Shown here in pieces: positions 54,170 through 64,000 of a DNA stretch of 64,000 nt (position 1 is its first letter; each line of letters begins with the position of its first letter). Made by a program: the position numbers and the translations under genes. The stretch comes from Usnea hakonensis (lineage: Eukaryota > Ascomycota > Lecanoromycetes > Lecanorales > Parmeliaceae). Location: contig BLJB01000032.1 of assembly GCA_013423325.1 (NCBI GenBank), positions 62,001-126,000 on the forward strand, written 5' to 3'. The notes beneath the pieces were generated by a model, which had not been told where the DNA came from, ran no database searches, and saw only the letters and a program-made list of their open reading frames with translations.

Positions 54170-56993
54170 TTATTGGGCGGCGGCAGGTTCCTCGCTCACC
54201 CTCTCCTGCGTCCCCTCTGCGATAGGATCACCTGACCTTCCTCGAACTTGCAGACCCTCTTGTGCTATGGCGCCAAGACTGCCAAGACTTTGTTTACTCG
54301 CAGCATGCTCGCCGCCACCACCACCACGAGGTGGACTTTTCGCCCTCTCCTTCTCGGCTTCGCGCTCCTTTCTCTCCTCTTTAGCGTGGGCAACTTTGGC
54401 CTTGATCCAGCCAAATGGTCCCTTTTTCTCCTTGTCATCCATACCGTCCTTCTCTTTGTTTGCTTCTCTATCCTTGGATGGGGTAGACTCGTTGCTTGAA
54501 TGCTGGACACCCATTGATTTTGCTGCTTCGGAGTCAGTAGTCTGCTGCGTTTGGTGTGAATCTACAGTCATAGACTTCCGTGGCCTTCCTTCGCTCACGA
54601 GCGAACTCGAGCTTTTCCCCGTAACGGCAATTGAGTCTAGTCGCGAGGCTCCCGGCATCACTGGGGGTTTACCGTTGTTAGGTTTTACGGTAGACGATAA
54701 TCTCCATCGATTCTTCGTCTGTTTTTCAGCACCCGCCCCATCAGTGTGCTCGACCTCAGAATCCTCGGTAGCAGAAGTCCTTGAATGTATCGAAGGGGCT
54801 GGAGACTTTGAAGGCTTCAGCGCGGGACTAACGTCTCGGCTACTGCTCGGTTGTGATACATGGAATGCGCTAAGCTTATCCATTTCGCCTATTCGAGGCG
54901 GATTTTCGGACTGAGGTGTCGCGTCCGTGTTGGCAAAAAAGGGAGGTGCAGACGGCAATGGGTCACTAGCCATTTGAGCGCTAGAGCCAGGCGTAGGCAT
55001 AGGTGTGAAGAAACCTTGGGTGGACGGCGAATCAGGCAAGCCGTGTGCCAGAGAATGGGTGGAGCTTTGAGCGCTTTCGTTAGGCGAGAGGTCTTGGACT
55101 CGCTTTTTCCTCAGCTTATTTGGCTGGCGAGCGTCCTTACGATCGTTGTCACTCGATGGGGACTTTGAGAAAATGTTCTTACGTTCCCGAGTGGGTGTAC
55201 CCGAAGTGATCGTAGTAGTGACTCCACCATAATCTGTCGTTAGTAAAGAAAGTCTCTCGGTCGATGGTGGCTTCTCTTTGCTGGATTTCCTGGCCGTCGA
55301 TTCTTTCGTTTCTGGAACAGAATTAAGGCTCGAAGGACTATGAGCAATAGCACCCATCTGCGCGGTAGTTGAAGGAGAGCGTGTCTCTGGAGTGGCGGGG
55401 GCTAATTTAGACCCTGGCGATGTTGTTCGAGGCGAAGCTGAAACATAAGTCCCAGGCGACAGCGTAGAAGATGTAGTTGGCGAGGGCTCGGCATTCCTAA
55501 ATCGAGTCGAAGGGATGGCTGGCGACTTCTTCGACGGAACGGTATTACTCCTATGGACACCCCCTCCGGAAGTAGTAGCTGCCAGTGGACTACCAGGAAC
55601 TGGAGAACCGGGGCTTGGAACATTGCTTGAGGACCTAGAATTCTTTGAAGAGACGGACACGTTCCTCCGAACGCCTCCCTGTTTTCTGAGGCTGTCTGCA
55701 CCTGCACTTGCATTTGAAGCTGACCTGCCCAGACCAGCCTGAGATAGCCTGGTTGGCGTGATTGGTTGGCGTTGGACGCCGCCTTGAACTTCTTTGACAG
55801 TCTTATCATCCGCCGCAGTTCCACTCATACCGACCAAAAAGTTGTCCTGGTTTTCAATGAGGAAAATGATAACATCTTGGCTAAGCCGATACTCAGGAGG
55901 TTCCATGTCATGGCTTGGATGTGACAGCATTCCCGGCTGGAATATTGCGGCCAGGTTGGCAGACGTCATTCTATTAAGCTCAGACTTGGACGCAAATACA
56001 GCGAGGAGGTCAAGAATATATAGAAGCAGCTGACGATTTAATGGCGGCAATTCTGTGATAAATCGCTGATAGGTGGTTATAGCTGCGTCATGATTGAAGT
56101 CGCCGACGTCTTGGGCTTGCGCTTCCATATCCCCAACTGCTTGGGCTTGATGACTGCGGAGAGGATCTCGACAACGTTCATAGAACGTGTGGGGGACGAT
56201 AGGCTGTGGCAGCTGATTCAGATATCGCCGCAAGATGTTAGCCGCATCGTGGACAGTGTACCCAGTCCAGTCCAGTCCTTTGCCGTAACGATCAGGAGAG
56301 TCAAACAGCACTTGTAGCTCTTTGATGCGTCTTGCAGATCCGCTTAACCGGAAAATACCTTCGACGTCGGTAGCTGAAGCCAGCGCATTAGACAATGTGC
56401 CAACCGAAAGTAGAAGAGCATATGTTTACCTTTTTCTTTGAGGAAGACCCCACACTTCGCGACAACTATCGGTACATATCCATATACATAGCTTTCTCCT
56501 TGTTCATTCGTGAGAGATATAGCGACATTCGCATACTTGATGCTGTCTTCCAGTGGAACGCCGAATATGCCAACAGGAGCTTGTACTGTATTGATGAGAT
56601 ATGTCAGCGAATGAGGACTCAAGCAACAAATGAAGTACAGGTAGAGCGAACGATAGGTGTAGGAATTCAGGCTACGGCGACACTGGGTTGAGTCGCTAGA
56701 GTCTCTCAAGAAGTTTAGGCCGTAGCGGATGAAACGGTTCTCTGTCTCCAAATTTGGTGACATTCAGAAACCCTTCGGCTGCTTGCGCTTTGTGACCATT
56801 GTAGTGTAGGCAACCGATTTAGGAGATGGGCAATCTCACCTTTTTCTTCTTCTCTCCTCGCGTTCTTCTTAAAGGTTTTCCACCATGATGCAAGATCACG
56901 TTTCGAGGGTGGAGATGTAGCGTTCTGCGACGTAGAAGGCATTGCCTGCTGTGGAGCAGCAACAGCTGATGCCTGAATGTTGTTTGTAGCCAT
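54170..56993 (-). CDS. Rho GTPase-activating protein
   Basis: RhoGAP that switches off Rho/Cdc42-type GTPases and so acts in polarity and wall growth. Exons 56840-56993, 56430-56585 and 54170-56373 give 837 residues. The GAP domain runs from about residue 55 to 265: GIFGVPLEDSIKYANVAISL, VYGYVPIVVAKCGVFLKEK, then DVEGIFRLSGSARRIKEL with the arginine finger at Arg112. It continues GLDWTGYTVHDAANILRRYL, LPPLNRQLLLYILDLLAVFA and NRMTSANLAAIFQPGMLSHP. The remaining 570 residues are Ser/Pro-rich and probably disordered, ending with a Lys/Glu-rich coiled region before the last 50 residues. The start gives MATNNIQASAVAAPQQAMPS. The frame also runs open upstream, but without a better Met. Confidence 0.93.
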
Positions 56994-57804
56994 GCTGAAA
57001 GCAATCGATCGCAAGGAAATGTTTCTCAGATGCTCGTGGTGTTTTCTCTTTTCTAGGGGTGATTTGGTCACGATCGACGGAGGTCCCAAAATAGATTCTG
57101 ACCGTCCTACTTTCTAACCAAGGAAGTGGGAGTATTGCGCATTCCTTCCCAGAACAGTCAGAGTAATTGAAATCCTGTACGCGACCCGGTAAGCTGGCTC
57201 GTATGGCGCGATACCTCTTGAGTCTACGACTCAAGCGTGCTTGGATTTTTGTCACGTCCACGGCCACGCGCCAATGTTACTGATTTAGTTTTGCTATTCT
57301 TCTGTAGGGCGACCGTAGTATCTGTTTCACCTTGACTGTAGCTAAGGCCGATATGTTCGCTCTAAGACGCTCTCTAGGCGTGTGCCAGGTGTCAGAGGTG
57401 GCTGATGTTGATCTGTCGGTCGTTGCTTTTCCGAGGCAGCTGAGCGGGCGTTGCAGCCTTCCGGGAATGGTTGGCAAAGAGGATACAGTAGCTCCTTAGA
57501 TCGTAGCGATCTCACTGCATGATGTCGCGAAACGTAAGTCGTAGGGCGAGAGAAAAGGCCTTGAGCGTATTGTTGTAACAATCAGGTCAAGCTTCGCGGG
57601 GGTTTGCAGCTGACAGATGCCTATGCGCAGTGAAAGCTCTAGTGCTGGCGGAGAAGAATGAGAAAAAGCTCCTAGATAGAACAACACAGGCCTACAACTC
57701 AGTGACCTCGTCGTTATAGAGCCTTTTGAGGATTTGTCCCTAAGGAGGCTGGAATGCGAAATTGACAGCTGCTCTGCACATGGCATAAGGTAGATCCACG
57801 CCGC
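56994..57804. other. Intergenic between RhoGAP gene and transposon
   Basis: 811 bp of normal base composition with ordinary CpA and TpG content, in sharp contrast to the element that follows. It must contain the RhoGAP promoter. No other gene seen. Confidence 0.6.
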
Positions 57805-57809
57805 CGTAG
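57805..57809. repeat. 5-bp direct repeat flanking the element, left copy (CGTAG)
   Basis: Identical to 63085-63089 on the far side of the element, and adjacent to the inverted-repeat ends. Best read as a target-site duplication. A TA duplication shared with the inverted-repeat tips is an alternative reading. Confidence 0.7.
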
Positions 57810-57846
57810 TAGGGTGGACGACGGCTGGCTATATGACAATATTAAA
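57810..57846 (+). repeat. Left terminal inverted repeat, 37 bp
   Basis: Starts TAGGGTGGACGACGGCTGGC and is GC-rich in its outer 24 bp. It keeps TpG and CpA dinucleotides that the interior lacks. Confidence 0.9.
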
Positions 57847-58098
57847 CCTGATTTTTTTTTTTCTTTTTCGTATACTATTCGTCTAATATCCAAATACTTT
57901 CTATACTTCCCTAATACTCGTACGAGTCTATAGATTAATTAATTACTTTCTATATAACTTTATATAGCTATAGAATTAATAAGAGTAGTAGTTAGGCCTA
58001 AATAGGGCTAGCCTTAGTACGTAAAAATTTTTCTTTATATAAAGATTCTACTTTCTTTCTTTTCTTCTTCCTTACTAATACTATTATTACTACTACTA

Positions 58099-58391
58099 AG
58101 ATAAGTAATAGATACCTATCTCTCTAATTATACGAGTATATAGCTAACTAGCTCTATACGAAGCTTCCTCTACTACTATTATTATTATTATTAAATAAGT
58201 TACTATACTTTTATATTTTAAATATCTAAGTACGTAACTAACTAGATTTATAGTACTACTACTATAACTATATTACTAGATAAGTAATAGATATCTATCT
58301 TTCTAATTATATAAGTATCTAGCTAACTAGCTCTATATAAAGCTCCCCCCTACCGCTACTACTATTATTATTACTACTATTAAGTAAGTAG
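58099..58391 (+). repeat. Two diverged direct repeats of about 105-115 bp inside the element
   Basis: Copy one runs from about 58099 to 58202 and copy two from about 58278 to 58391, offset 179 bp. Both read AGATAAGTAATAGATA, then CTATCT, TCTAATTATA, AGCTAACTAGCTCTATA and AAGCT, and then a CTACTATTATTATT-type run. Differences are largely C/T and G/A. Confidence 0.75.
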
Positions 58392-61300
58392 CTTCCTCTC
58401 TCTACTATAGATACTATATTATAACTATAGTAGTAGTACTTATTAGAGTATCTTACTAATCTAGACTTTATATAATAGTACTACTATTATCTTTACTAAT
58501 CTATTAAGCCCCCCCCTACTACTACTAATATATATATAAAGCTATTATCTTATTTTATTATCTTTACTATTTCTCTTACTACTTAAGTTAGTTAGCTAAC
58601 TTTATATAATAGGGCTCTTATTATCTATAACGCGGCCTTAGTAGCCTTAGCTAGTATCTTTACTAGTTAGTACCCTATTCTCCTAGTAGGATAGTAGTAG
58701 ATATAGGGGTAGGTATATACGCCCGGATAGCTTATAGTCCTAGCCCTCTTAGGCGTAGATATAGTATTCGTACTTAGTACGATCTTACTATATTAAATAG
58801 GATTATATTATCCGAGCTATATTAATATGATCTTAATCTAGAGTTAGGGGTAGGTACTACTACGTACTTACTATTAGTATTAGGGGGGCCTAGGTCTCCG
58901 CCTCTTCCTAAAGTATCATCGTCTTCCGGGGTACTTTAGTAGGGCGTACGCTAATTATAAATAGTAGGATTATAGCCTCCGGTACTCTTAGGATAATAAT
59001 AGAGATAATAGATCGGACGATTATCGCCTACTACCTCGCGGCGGCTCGAGATCTTAGTCTCCGGGGGACGATTACGGGCTAATCCGGTAATAGCTACTAG
59101 GGCTAAAGTAGGGAGAGAGGAAGCTACTAGGCCCTTCGGGGTTATAGGGGAACCTTATAGTTCTCTAAAGTATATACGAAGAGTTTTATTTCTATTTATT
59201 TATCTATTTATTTATCGTACGTTAGTATATATCTAATATATCGTCTTATACTTAAATAATAAGCCTATATCTCTATATAGTATTTAAGACTAGTAACCTT
59301 TATCTTCGTATAAGATAAAGCTAAATTAGGCTCTTTATATAAAATAGTTAATATTAGATAGAGTAGAAAGTAATAGATTAGAAGTTTAAATTAATATATT
59401 ATATTTATATAAGATACCCTTATTAAAAATAATCTAAATATAATCCTAAAAGTAGAGATATACTCCGAGTCTTATTAAAAAATACTCTACTCTAAGACGC
59501 CTTTATATAAATACCCCTAGTAGTATTAGTATATATCTTATCTAGAAGATAGTAAACTTACTAAGCCTTCTTTTTTCTACTCTTTCTTTAATCTTCTTAC
59601 TTACTTTAATCCCCTTTAGCCTAGTTAAGGGGCCTTTATCCTAATCTCGTATGATCCTATCTATCCTCTAGAGGAGGGGAAGGAGATATTAGAAGAGAAG
59701 GTCGTACGAATATCTTATTACTTAATAGTACTCTTAATATTATATACCCGTTATTTATTAATACTCCCGATTATGCTTTATCGTTAATTATCCTTTTCTA
59801 GAAGGAGGGGGTAGGAGACGGAAGCTTAGAAAGCTTAAAAAAAGATAGGGGTAACTAAGTAGAAAGTAGTACTATACGGTCTATTAATTATATAGGGGTA
59901 AAAGGCTTAGTAGGGATCTTATCTTTATTATCTAGTAATAATAAAACCTTATATTAAGATCTCTTATAGGTAAGAGGTAGTCGTATAGAGGAAGAAGGCT
60001 TAGGGGGAGATTAATAGATATTATATTAACGTTATACGGATTATAGAGGTTATCTATATTACTAGGGTCGTATAGATTATAGTTCCTACTTAATCTTCTT
60101 TTTAATCTTCTTTTTAATTTTAGCTTATTTCTCTTACTTCTCTTACTTAACCTTAATCTAAGGGGAAAAGATATCGTCTAGATCCTTATACTTTATATAA
60201 GGACGATATACGAGTCTCTAGATAATTAGAATTATAAGATACTTCTTTTCCCTATTACCTTACCGGTTAAAGTAGTCTTCTTTAAGAAGCTCTTTAGTAT
60301 TTCGTATAAGAGATATACTTATAGGTAGCTCTACTAACCCTATATTCTTTAATTATAATTATACGAGATACTACTCGAAAATAGAGCTAATATTAAAGAG
60401 GTAGTATAGCCTAGGGCGTTTACGAAGGATATCCTTAAAGATAAAGTCCTAATGACTTATAATTATATAATAGGGAATCATTATTATAGTCAAGTCTAAA
60501 GAGATATTAATTAATTATATAATATAAAGATAGAATATATATCTATCTTCTTAATCTTAATAGTTTTAGTTAGACTAGGAATCTCTTTATTATCGATAAT
60601 AGTAGTCTATACCGTTTATAAGATAGTAGTAATATTTATACGAGTACGATTTAATATTAAAGAGACTAATTTCTTTCTAGATATAGGGTACTAGATAAGA
60701 CTACTTTAATATATATCCTTAACTATTATACTCTAAATATAGAATATAAATCGAGGCTCTAGTAGGGGAGGTCTATAATTATTATACGAAGGCTATTTTA
60801 GTTAAGAGTATATACTTCGCTATTAAGTACGCTAGTATTATAGTACGAGATCTTCTAGTACCTTCGTATAAGAAGGCTTTAGGGAATCGTCCGGAATATT
60901 AATAATCTAATAGATCTTAATATTAAATAAGAAAGAGGTAGCTAGATCGTATAAAATAAGGATTTAGAGTATTATAATCTTTATATTATTATACTAATTA
61001 GTAATATATATTACTAGTTATATTATATCTTAGTATCTAGAAGAAAATAATATTAGAGGAAGATATAATCTCTAAAAAAAGAGAGAGACTCGTATAAAGA
61101 AAGAATAGAGAAAGATAGAGTTATACGAAGATAGAATAAAGTATCTATATTAATTTTATAAAATTCCTTTAGACTCCCGAATCTATTCTATAAACCCTTT
61201 ATTAGGACCCTCTCCTTAAAGCTTTATCTATTATATATCCTCTACTAATCGTAGATCTAGACCTTACTAATCTACTATATTATCTAGATATTTATAAAGT

Positions 61301-62991
61301 CTAAGTTAAGGCTCGAGACTTTAGATTATTTAATAGCTAACCTCTATATAAAGTATATAATAATAAGCTAGCTATAGTAACTACTATTTATTTTTAGAGA
61401 TCGGAGGTAGTACGTATAGATCAAAATCTCGCTAACGTAGAAAGGTATTATACTATTTTAGTATAAAGGATAAAAGATACTTATCGGGATCTATAGCTTT
61501 ATTAGTAATTATTTCTTTATACGAAGATATATAAAGATAGAGAAGCGTTATTAGTAGCGTATATTAAATCCCTATATAAAAATAGAGATACTTAGAATAT
61601 ATACTATATATAAAGATAGAGATATTTAAATATTTTAAATAAAGAAAAGGTACTTTATACGAAATAGAAAGACTTACTATAATCTTCTATATCTTAACGT
61701 AGATAAGTAAGGGTTAGCTAATCTAGATTAAGTCTATAGTTATTAATCCCTTTTTTAGAATAATAGAATAGAGCTAATAGTTTCCCCTATATTAACTTCG
61801 AACGATTTAATTACCGGCGTATATTATACGTATTCTACTTATTAATAAATTATATAACCTCTATACGAATTATAGATAGATAGATAGTAAGGATTATAAT
61901 CCGGTCTAGAAGTAAATCTTTAGAAAAGAAGTTAGAATCCCTAAGCGTATAAAAGAAGTCGATCTATTTCCTAAAAAAAGACTTAGTTAATTAGGCCTAC
62001 TATAACTTAATTTATTAATTAGCGGTACTTATCCCGTATATATAATATTCCCTAAACGTTATTTATAGGTCTTTTGCTTACTAAAGAGTAAGATATACTT
62101 AAACTATTAGAATAGTCTCGATACCGCGATCGGATTATATAAATCGAGGCTATTAATTAAGAGTAGGAGAGGAGATTATATTAAGATAGCTATATAGAGT
62201 ATTAATAGCCGTACGATTTAAAATCCCTATCGTATACTAGGGTATATACCGAGAGTAGATATTAATTCTAGTATAGATTTTAATACTAAAATCCTATAGC
62301 TTATTATAACCGTTGATAGACTAGATAAGATTTAGACTAGAGATAATATATTTACCTCGTACACGTTAGAGATCTCGAAGTTATCGATTAATGATATTAG
62401 GAAAGAGCGTACGATATATAGTAAAGAGATAATCTCTAAAAGAAGTTAGTAAATCTAAATAGAAGAGTCTTATACGAAGAGTATCTAATTACTAGATACT
62501 TAAGCTTCCTAAAATACTCTACTAATATTCCTTTTTTAAGGCTCTATATTACGCCCTTCCTAGCCTCTTCTTTAATAAGTCCTTATACGACTTTATCTAT
62601 ATAATCTCTAGCCTCCTAACTTATCTCTAACTATTTATATCTAAGCTCTTTTCTAATTCGTACGAGACTAGTAGTAGTAATAATAAAGTTATTAATCTAA
62701 AGCTATTATAGTATCTCTTTATTCGAAGCCCTAGCTCGATAGAATAGGATATAGATATATTATTATAGTTTTTCTATATCCTCCGTAAAGTCTCTATAAG
62801 AGATATCCTACTTTCTAAAGTAACGTTATAGCGTACGAGGGTGAATAACTAGGTCTTTATTATTAGTAAGCTAAGTAATAATCTTATAATACTTCTACTA
62901 ATTAGAGACTTAATAAAGGATATCGTCTTTATAGTCTTCTAGCCCTTTAGAGTAACGACTACCTCTATAACTACCTCTACTAGGTATTATA

Positions 62992-62993
62992 NN
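62992..62993. other. Two-base assembly gap (NN)
   Basis: The only ambiguous bases in the window. They lie beside A-rich homopolymers, so the true length here is unknown. Confidence 0.95.
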
Positions 62994-63014
62994 AAAATAA
63001 AAAAAAAAATAGGG

Positions 63015-63045
<31 letters not shown>
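63015..63045. repeat. A31 homopolymer just inside the right inverted repeat
   Basis: A run of about 31 A. The left end has a matching T11-C-T5 run just inside its inverted repeat (57852-57868), so the inverted symmetry extends beyond the 37-bp TIR. Confidence 0.85.
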
Positions 63046-63047
<2 letters not shown>

Positions 63048-63049
<2 letters not shown>

Positions 63050-63084
63050 TAATATTATCATATAGCCAGCCGTCGTCCACCCTA
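63048..63084 (-). repeat. Right terminal inverted repeat, 37 bp
   Basis: Reverse complement of the left repeat except one base. There the left has CpA and the right (read in the same orientation) has TpA, the change expected of RIP. Confidence 0.9.
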
Positions 63085-63089
63085 CGTAG
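63085..63089. repeat. 5-bp direct repeat flanking the element, right copy (CGTAG)
   Basis: Exact match to 57805-57809. Confidence 0.7.
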
Positions 63090-63247
63090 TCCAAGATTTA
63101 GCTTCCATGTTAAAAATTATTTGCGGTTTTATACGGAGTAAACATACTGACATTCTACACAAGCTTTACTGCTCAAACAGCAACAGTACAGGAGTAAGGA
63201 GCTCCGTCATATTACAATTGCAGACGAGAAGTGATTGGAATAGCAGA

Positions 63248-63691
63248 ATGGATGGGTGAGTGACGAAATGACAAACTTCAGAAACCACTGCAACGGTACT
63301 GGACTTCTTACTGACATTGTCCTTTCTGAAAGACTTAATGCACAAGAACAGCGAGAGCTGCAGGGTCGGATGGAAAAGAAACAAATGAAAGAATTCATGA
63401 CTGTGAGTCCGGCCCTCATCTGTGCCTGCACTTATGCACATTATGGCATATATATCACGGTCCTTCGCCTTGCCTCCGCTCACCATGTGCAAATAGATGT
63501 ACTCGAGGCTGGTTCAGAGATGCTTTGACGACTGCGTGAATGATTTCACAACAAAGTCGCTTCAGTCTAAAGAGGAGGGTTGTGTGATGAAGTGTGTGGA
63601 TAAATACCTAAAAGGATCAGAGAGACTAGGACAACGGTTTCAGGAACAGAATGCTGCAATGATGCAGTCAGGTCAGCTGCCAGGTCGATGA
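63248..63691 (+). CDS. TIM9: Mitochondrial import chaperone Tim9
   Basis: Small Tim protein that, with Tim10, escorts hydrophobic precursors across the intermembrane space to the TIM22 complex. Exons 63248-63255, 63333-63402 and 63497-63691 give 90 residues, the normal size. The first coding exon is only 8 nt (Met, Asp and two bases of Gly). It produces the family start MDGLNAQEQRELQGRMEKKQ. The twin CX3C motifs are Cys35-x3-Cys39 and Cys55-x3-Cys59, separated by 15 residues, as required for the two disulfides. The GSERLGQRFQEQNAAM segment is typical of Tim9 rather than Tim10. The start codon is 163 bp from the right end of the RIP-mutated transposon, so the whole promoter must lie between them or within the element. 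Confidence 0.94.
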
Positions 63692-64000
63692 TATACTTGG
63701 AGTGATGAACAAAGGGAAATTGAGATGGAACATTGAAGTCTACAAGCCGAGCGTGTATGTCTGCAGATCGATGGACTAGAGCGCGTGCTTATTGCCATCG
63801 CCGGGTCGACAACTCCTGACACGCTTCGATGGCACCTTCATGGTTGGAAAGAGGCCTACACTCCTAAATCACACTACTCAATACATCAATATACTCCCGG
63901 TAACGGGGCAAGCCTGGTATAGCGGGGCGAGGCGCGATGTCATTCCGGCTTGGGTGAGAGGCAAGAACACAAGTTTCCACCTGTATTACTGATGACAGGC
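63692..64000. other. 3' flank of TIM9, nothing recognised
   Basis: 309 bp to the window edge. The open frame at 63792-63992 has no recognisable motif. Confidence 0.5.

Larger units (their letters stand above)
57810..63084. mobile_element. RIP-saturated terminal-inverted-repeat DNA transposon
   Basis: 5275-bp AT-rich block bounded by 37-bp inverted repeats (57810-57846 and 63048-63084) that match at 36 of 37 positions. An exact CGTAG repeat lies outside each end. Inside, reading through it, CpA and TpG are nearly absent while TpA is everywhere and CpG (for example TACGA, CCGG) remains. This is the pattern left by repeat-induced point mutation (CpA to TpA on either strand), not by general methyl-CpG decay. 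All frames are full of stops, so the transposase family cannot be read. Superfamily is unknown: the TIR tip is TAGGGTGGAC. There is a two-base assembly gap (62992-62993) and a long A-run near the right end. Confidence 0.85.

Noticed and set aside
57850..63047. Considered as a mitochondrial insertion or a centromere fragment because of extreme AT content
   Set aside because: No mitochondrial gene motif; the TIR pair, flanking duplication and CpA/TpG loss with CpG retained fit a RIPed transposon better.
57851..63047. Attempt to recognise a transposase or reverse transcriptase in the AT-rich block
   Set aside because: All frames are stop-filled and no motif could be read without assuming mutations; superfamily left unassigned.
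1..64000. Search for tRNA genes, rRNA and CRISPR-like arrays
   Set aside because: No B-box-like GGTTCGANTCC with a matching A-box was found on either strand by eye, and no regularly spaced repeat array exists; a covariance-model scan would be decisive.

Overview
The window is nuclear DNA from a filamentous ascomycete (Pezizomycotina). Genes are split by short introns of about 50-150 bp with GT(A/G)NGT donors and (C/T)AG acceptors. The gene set is typical of the group: a FacB/Cat8-type zinc-cluster factor, a Pho85-type kinase, a NIS1-like secreted protein and a fungal terpene synthase. One transposon carries an extreme repeat-induced point mutation (RIP) signature. A plant-associated Leotiomycete would fit, but that is an impression from family resemblance, not a demonstrated placement. 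Exon structures below were derived by hand from splice signals, reading-frame phase and family motifs. No alignment or transcript data were available.

Layout. 1-6.4 kb: a transketolase cut by the left edge, an old-yellow-enzyme-type flavin oxidoreductase and an F-box/cysteine-rich protein. 7.2-14 kb: a small secreted protein, a YGR210c-type Obg-family GTPase whose frame closes only with a GC-AG intron and a 10-nt exon, a mitochondrial-looking protein and a SET-domain methyltransferase. 14.9-20.7 kb: the FacB/Cat8-like acetate regulator, a Pho85/PhoA kinase and a THO1-like SAP protein. 21.7-35.3 kb: a membrane protein, a 1538-residue disordered protein with a methyltransferase-like end, a decayed Zn2Cys6 factor, a DUF1932-type dehydrogenase and a CECR5/YKR070w-type HAD hydrolase. 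36-45.6 kb: a proline-rich protein, divergent prohibitin-1 and QCR8, NHP2, two divergent conserved unknowns and a Bmt6-type rRNA methyltransferase. 47-57 kb: a class I terpene synthase, a GPI-anchored Ser/Thr-rich protein, a NIS1-like secreted protein and a RhoGAP. 57.8-63.1 kb: a 5.3-kb terminal-inverted-repeat element whose interior has almost no CpA or TpG. 63.2-63.7 kb: TIM9.

Most genes are housekeeping and are not arranged as a pathway. The recurring theme is the mitochondrion: PHB1, QCR8, TIM9, the HAD hydrolase and one presequence-bearing protein. The terpene synthase has no P450 or other tailoring enzyme beside it in this window. The most unusual object is the RIP-saturated transposon. 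Its two 37-bp ends have kept the CpA/TpG dinucleotides that the interior lost, it is flanked by an exact 5-bp direct repeat, and it ends 163 bp upstream of the TIM9 start codon.
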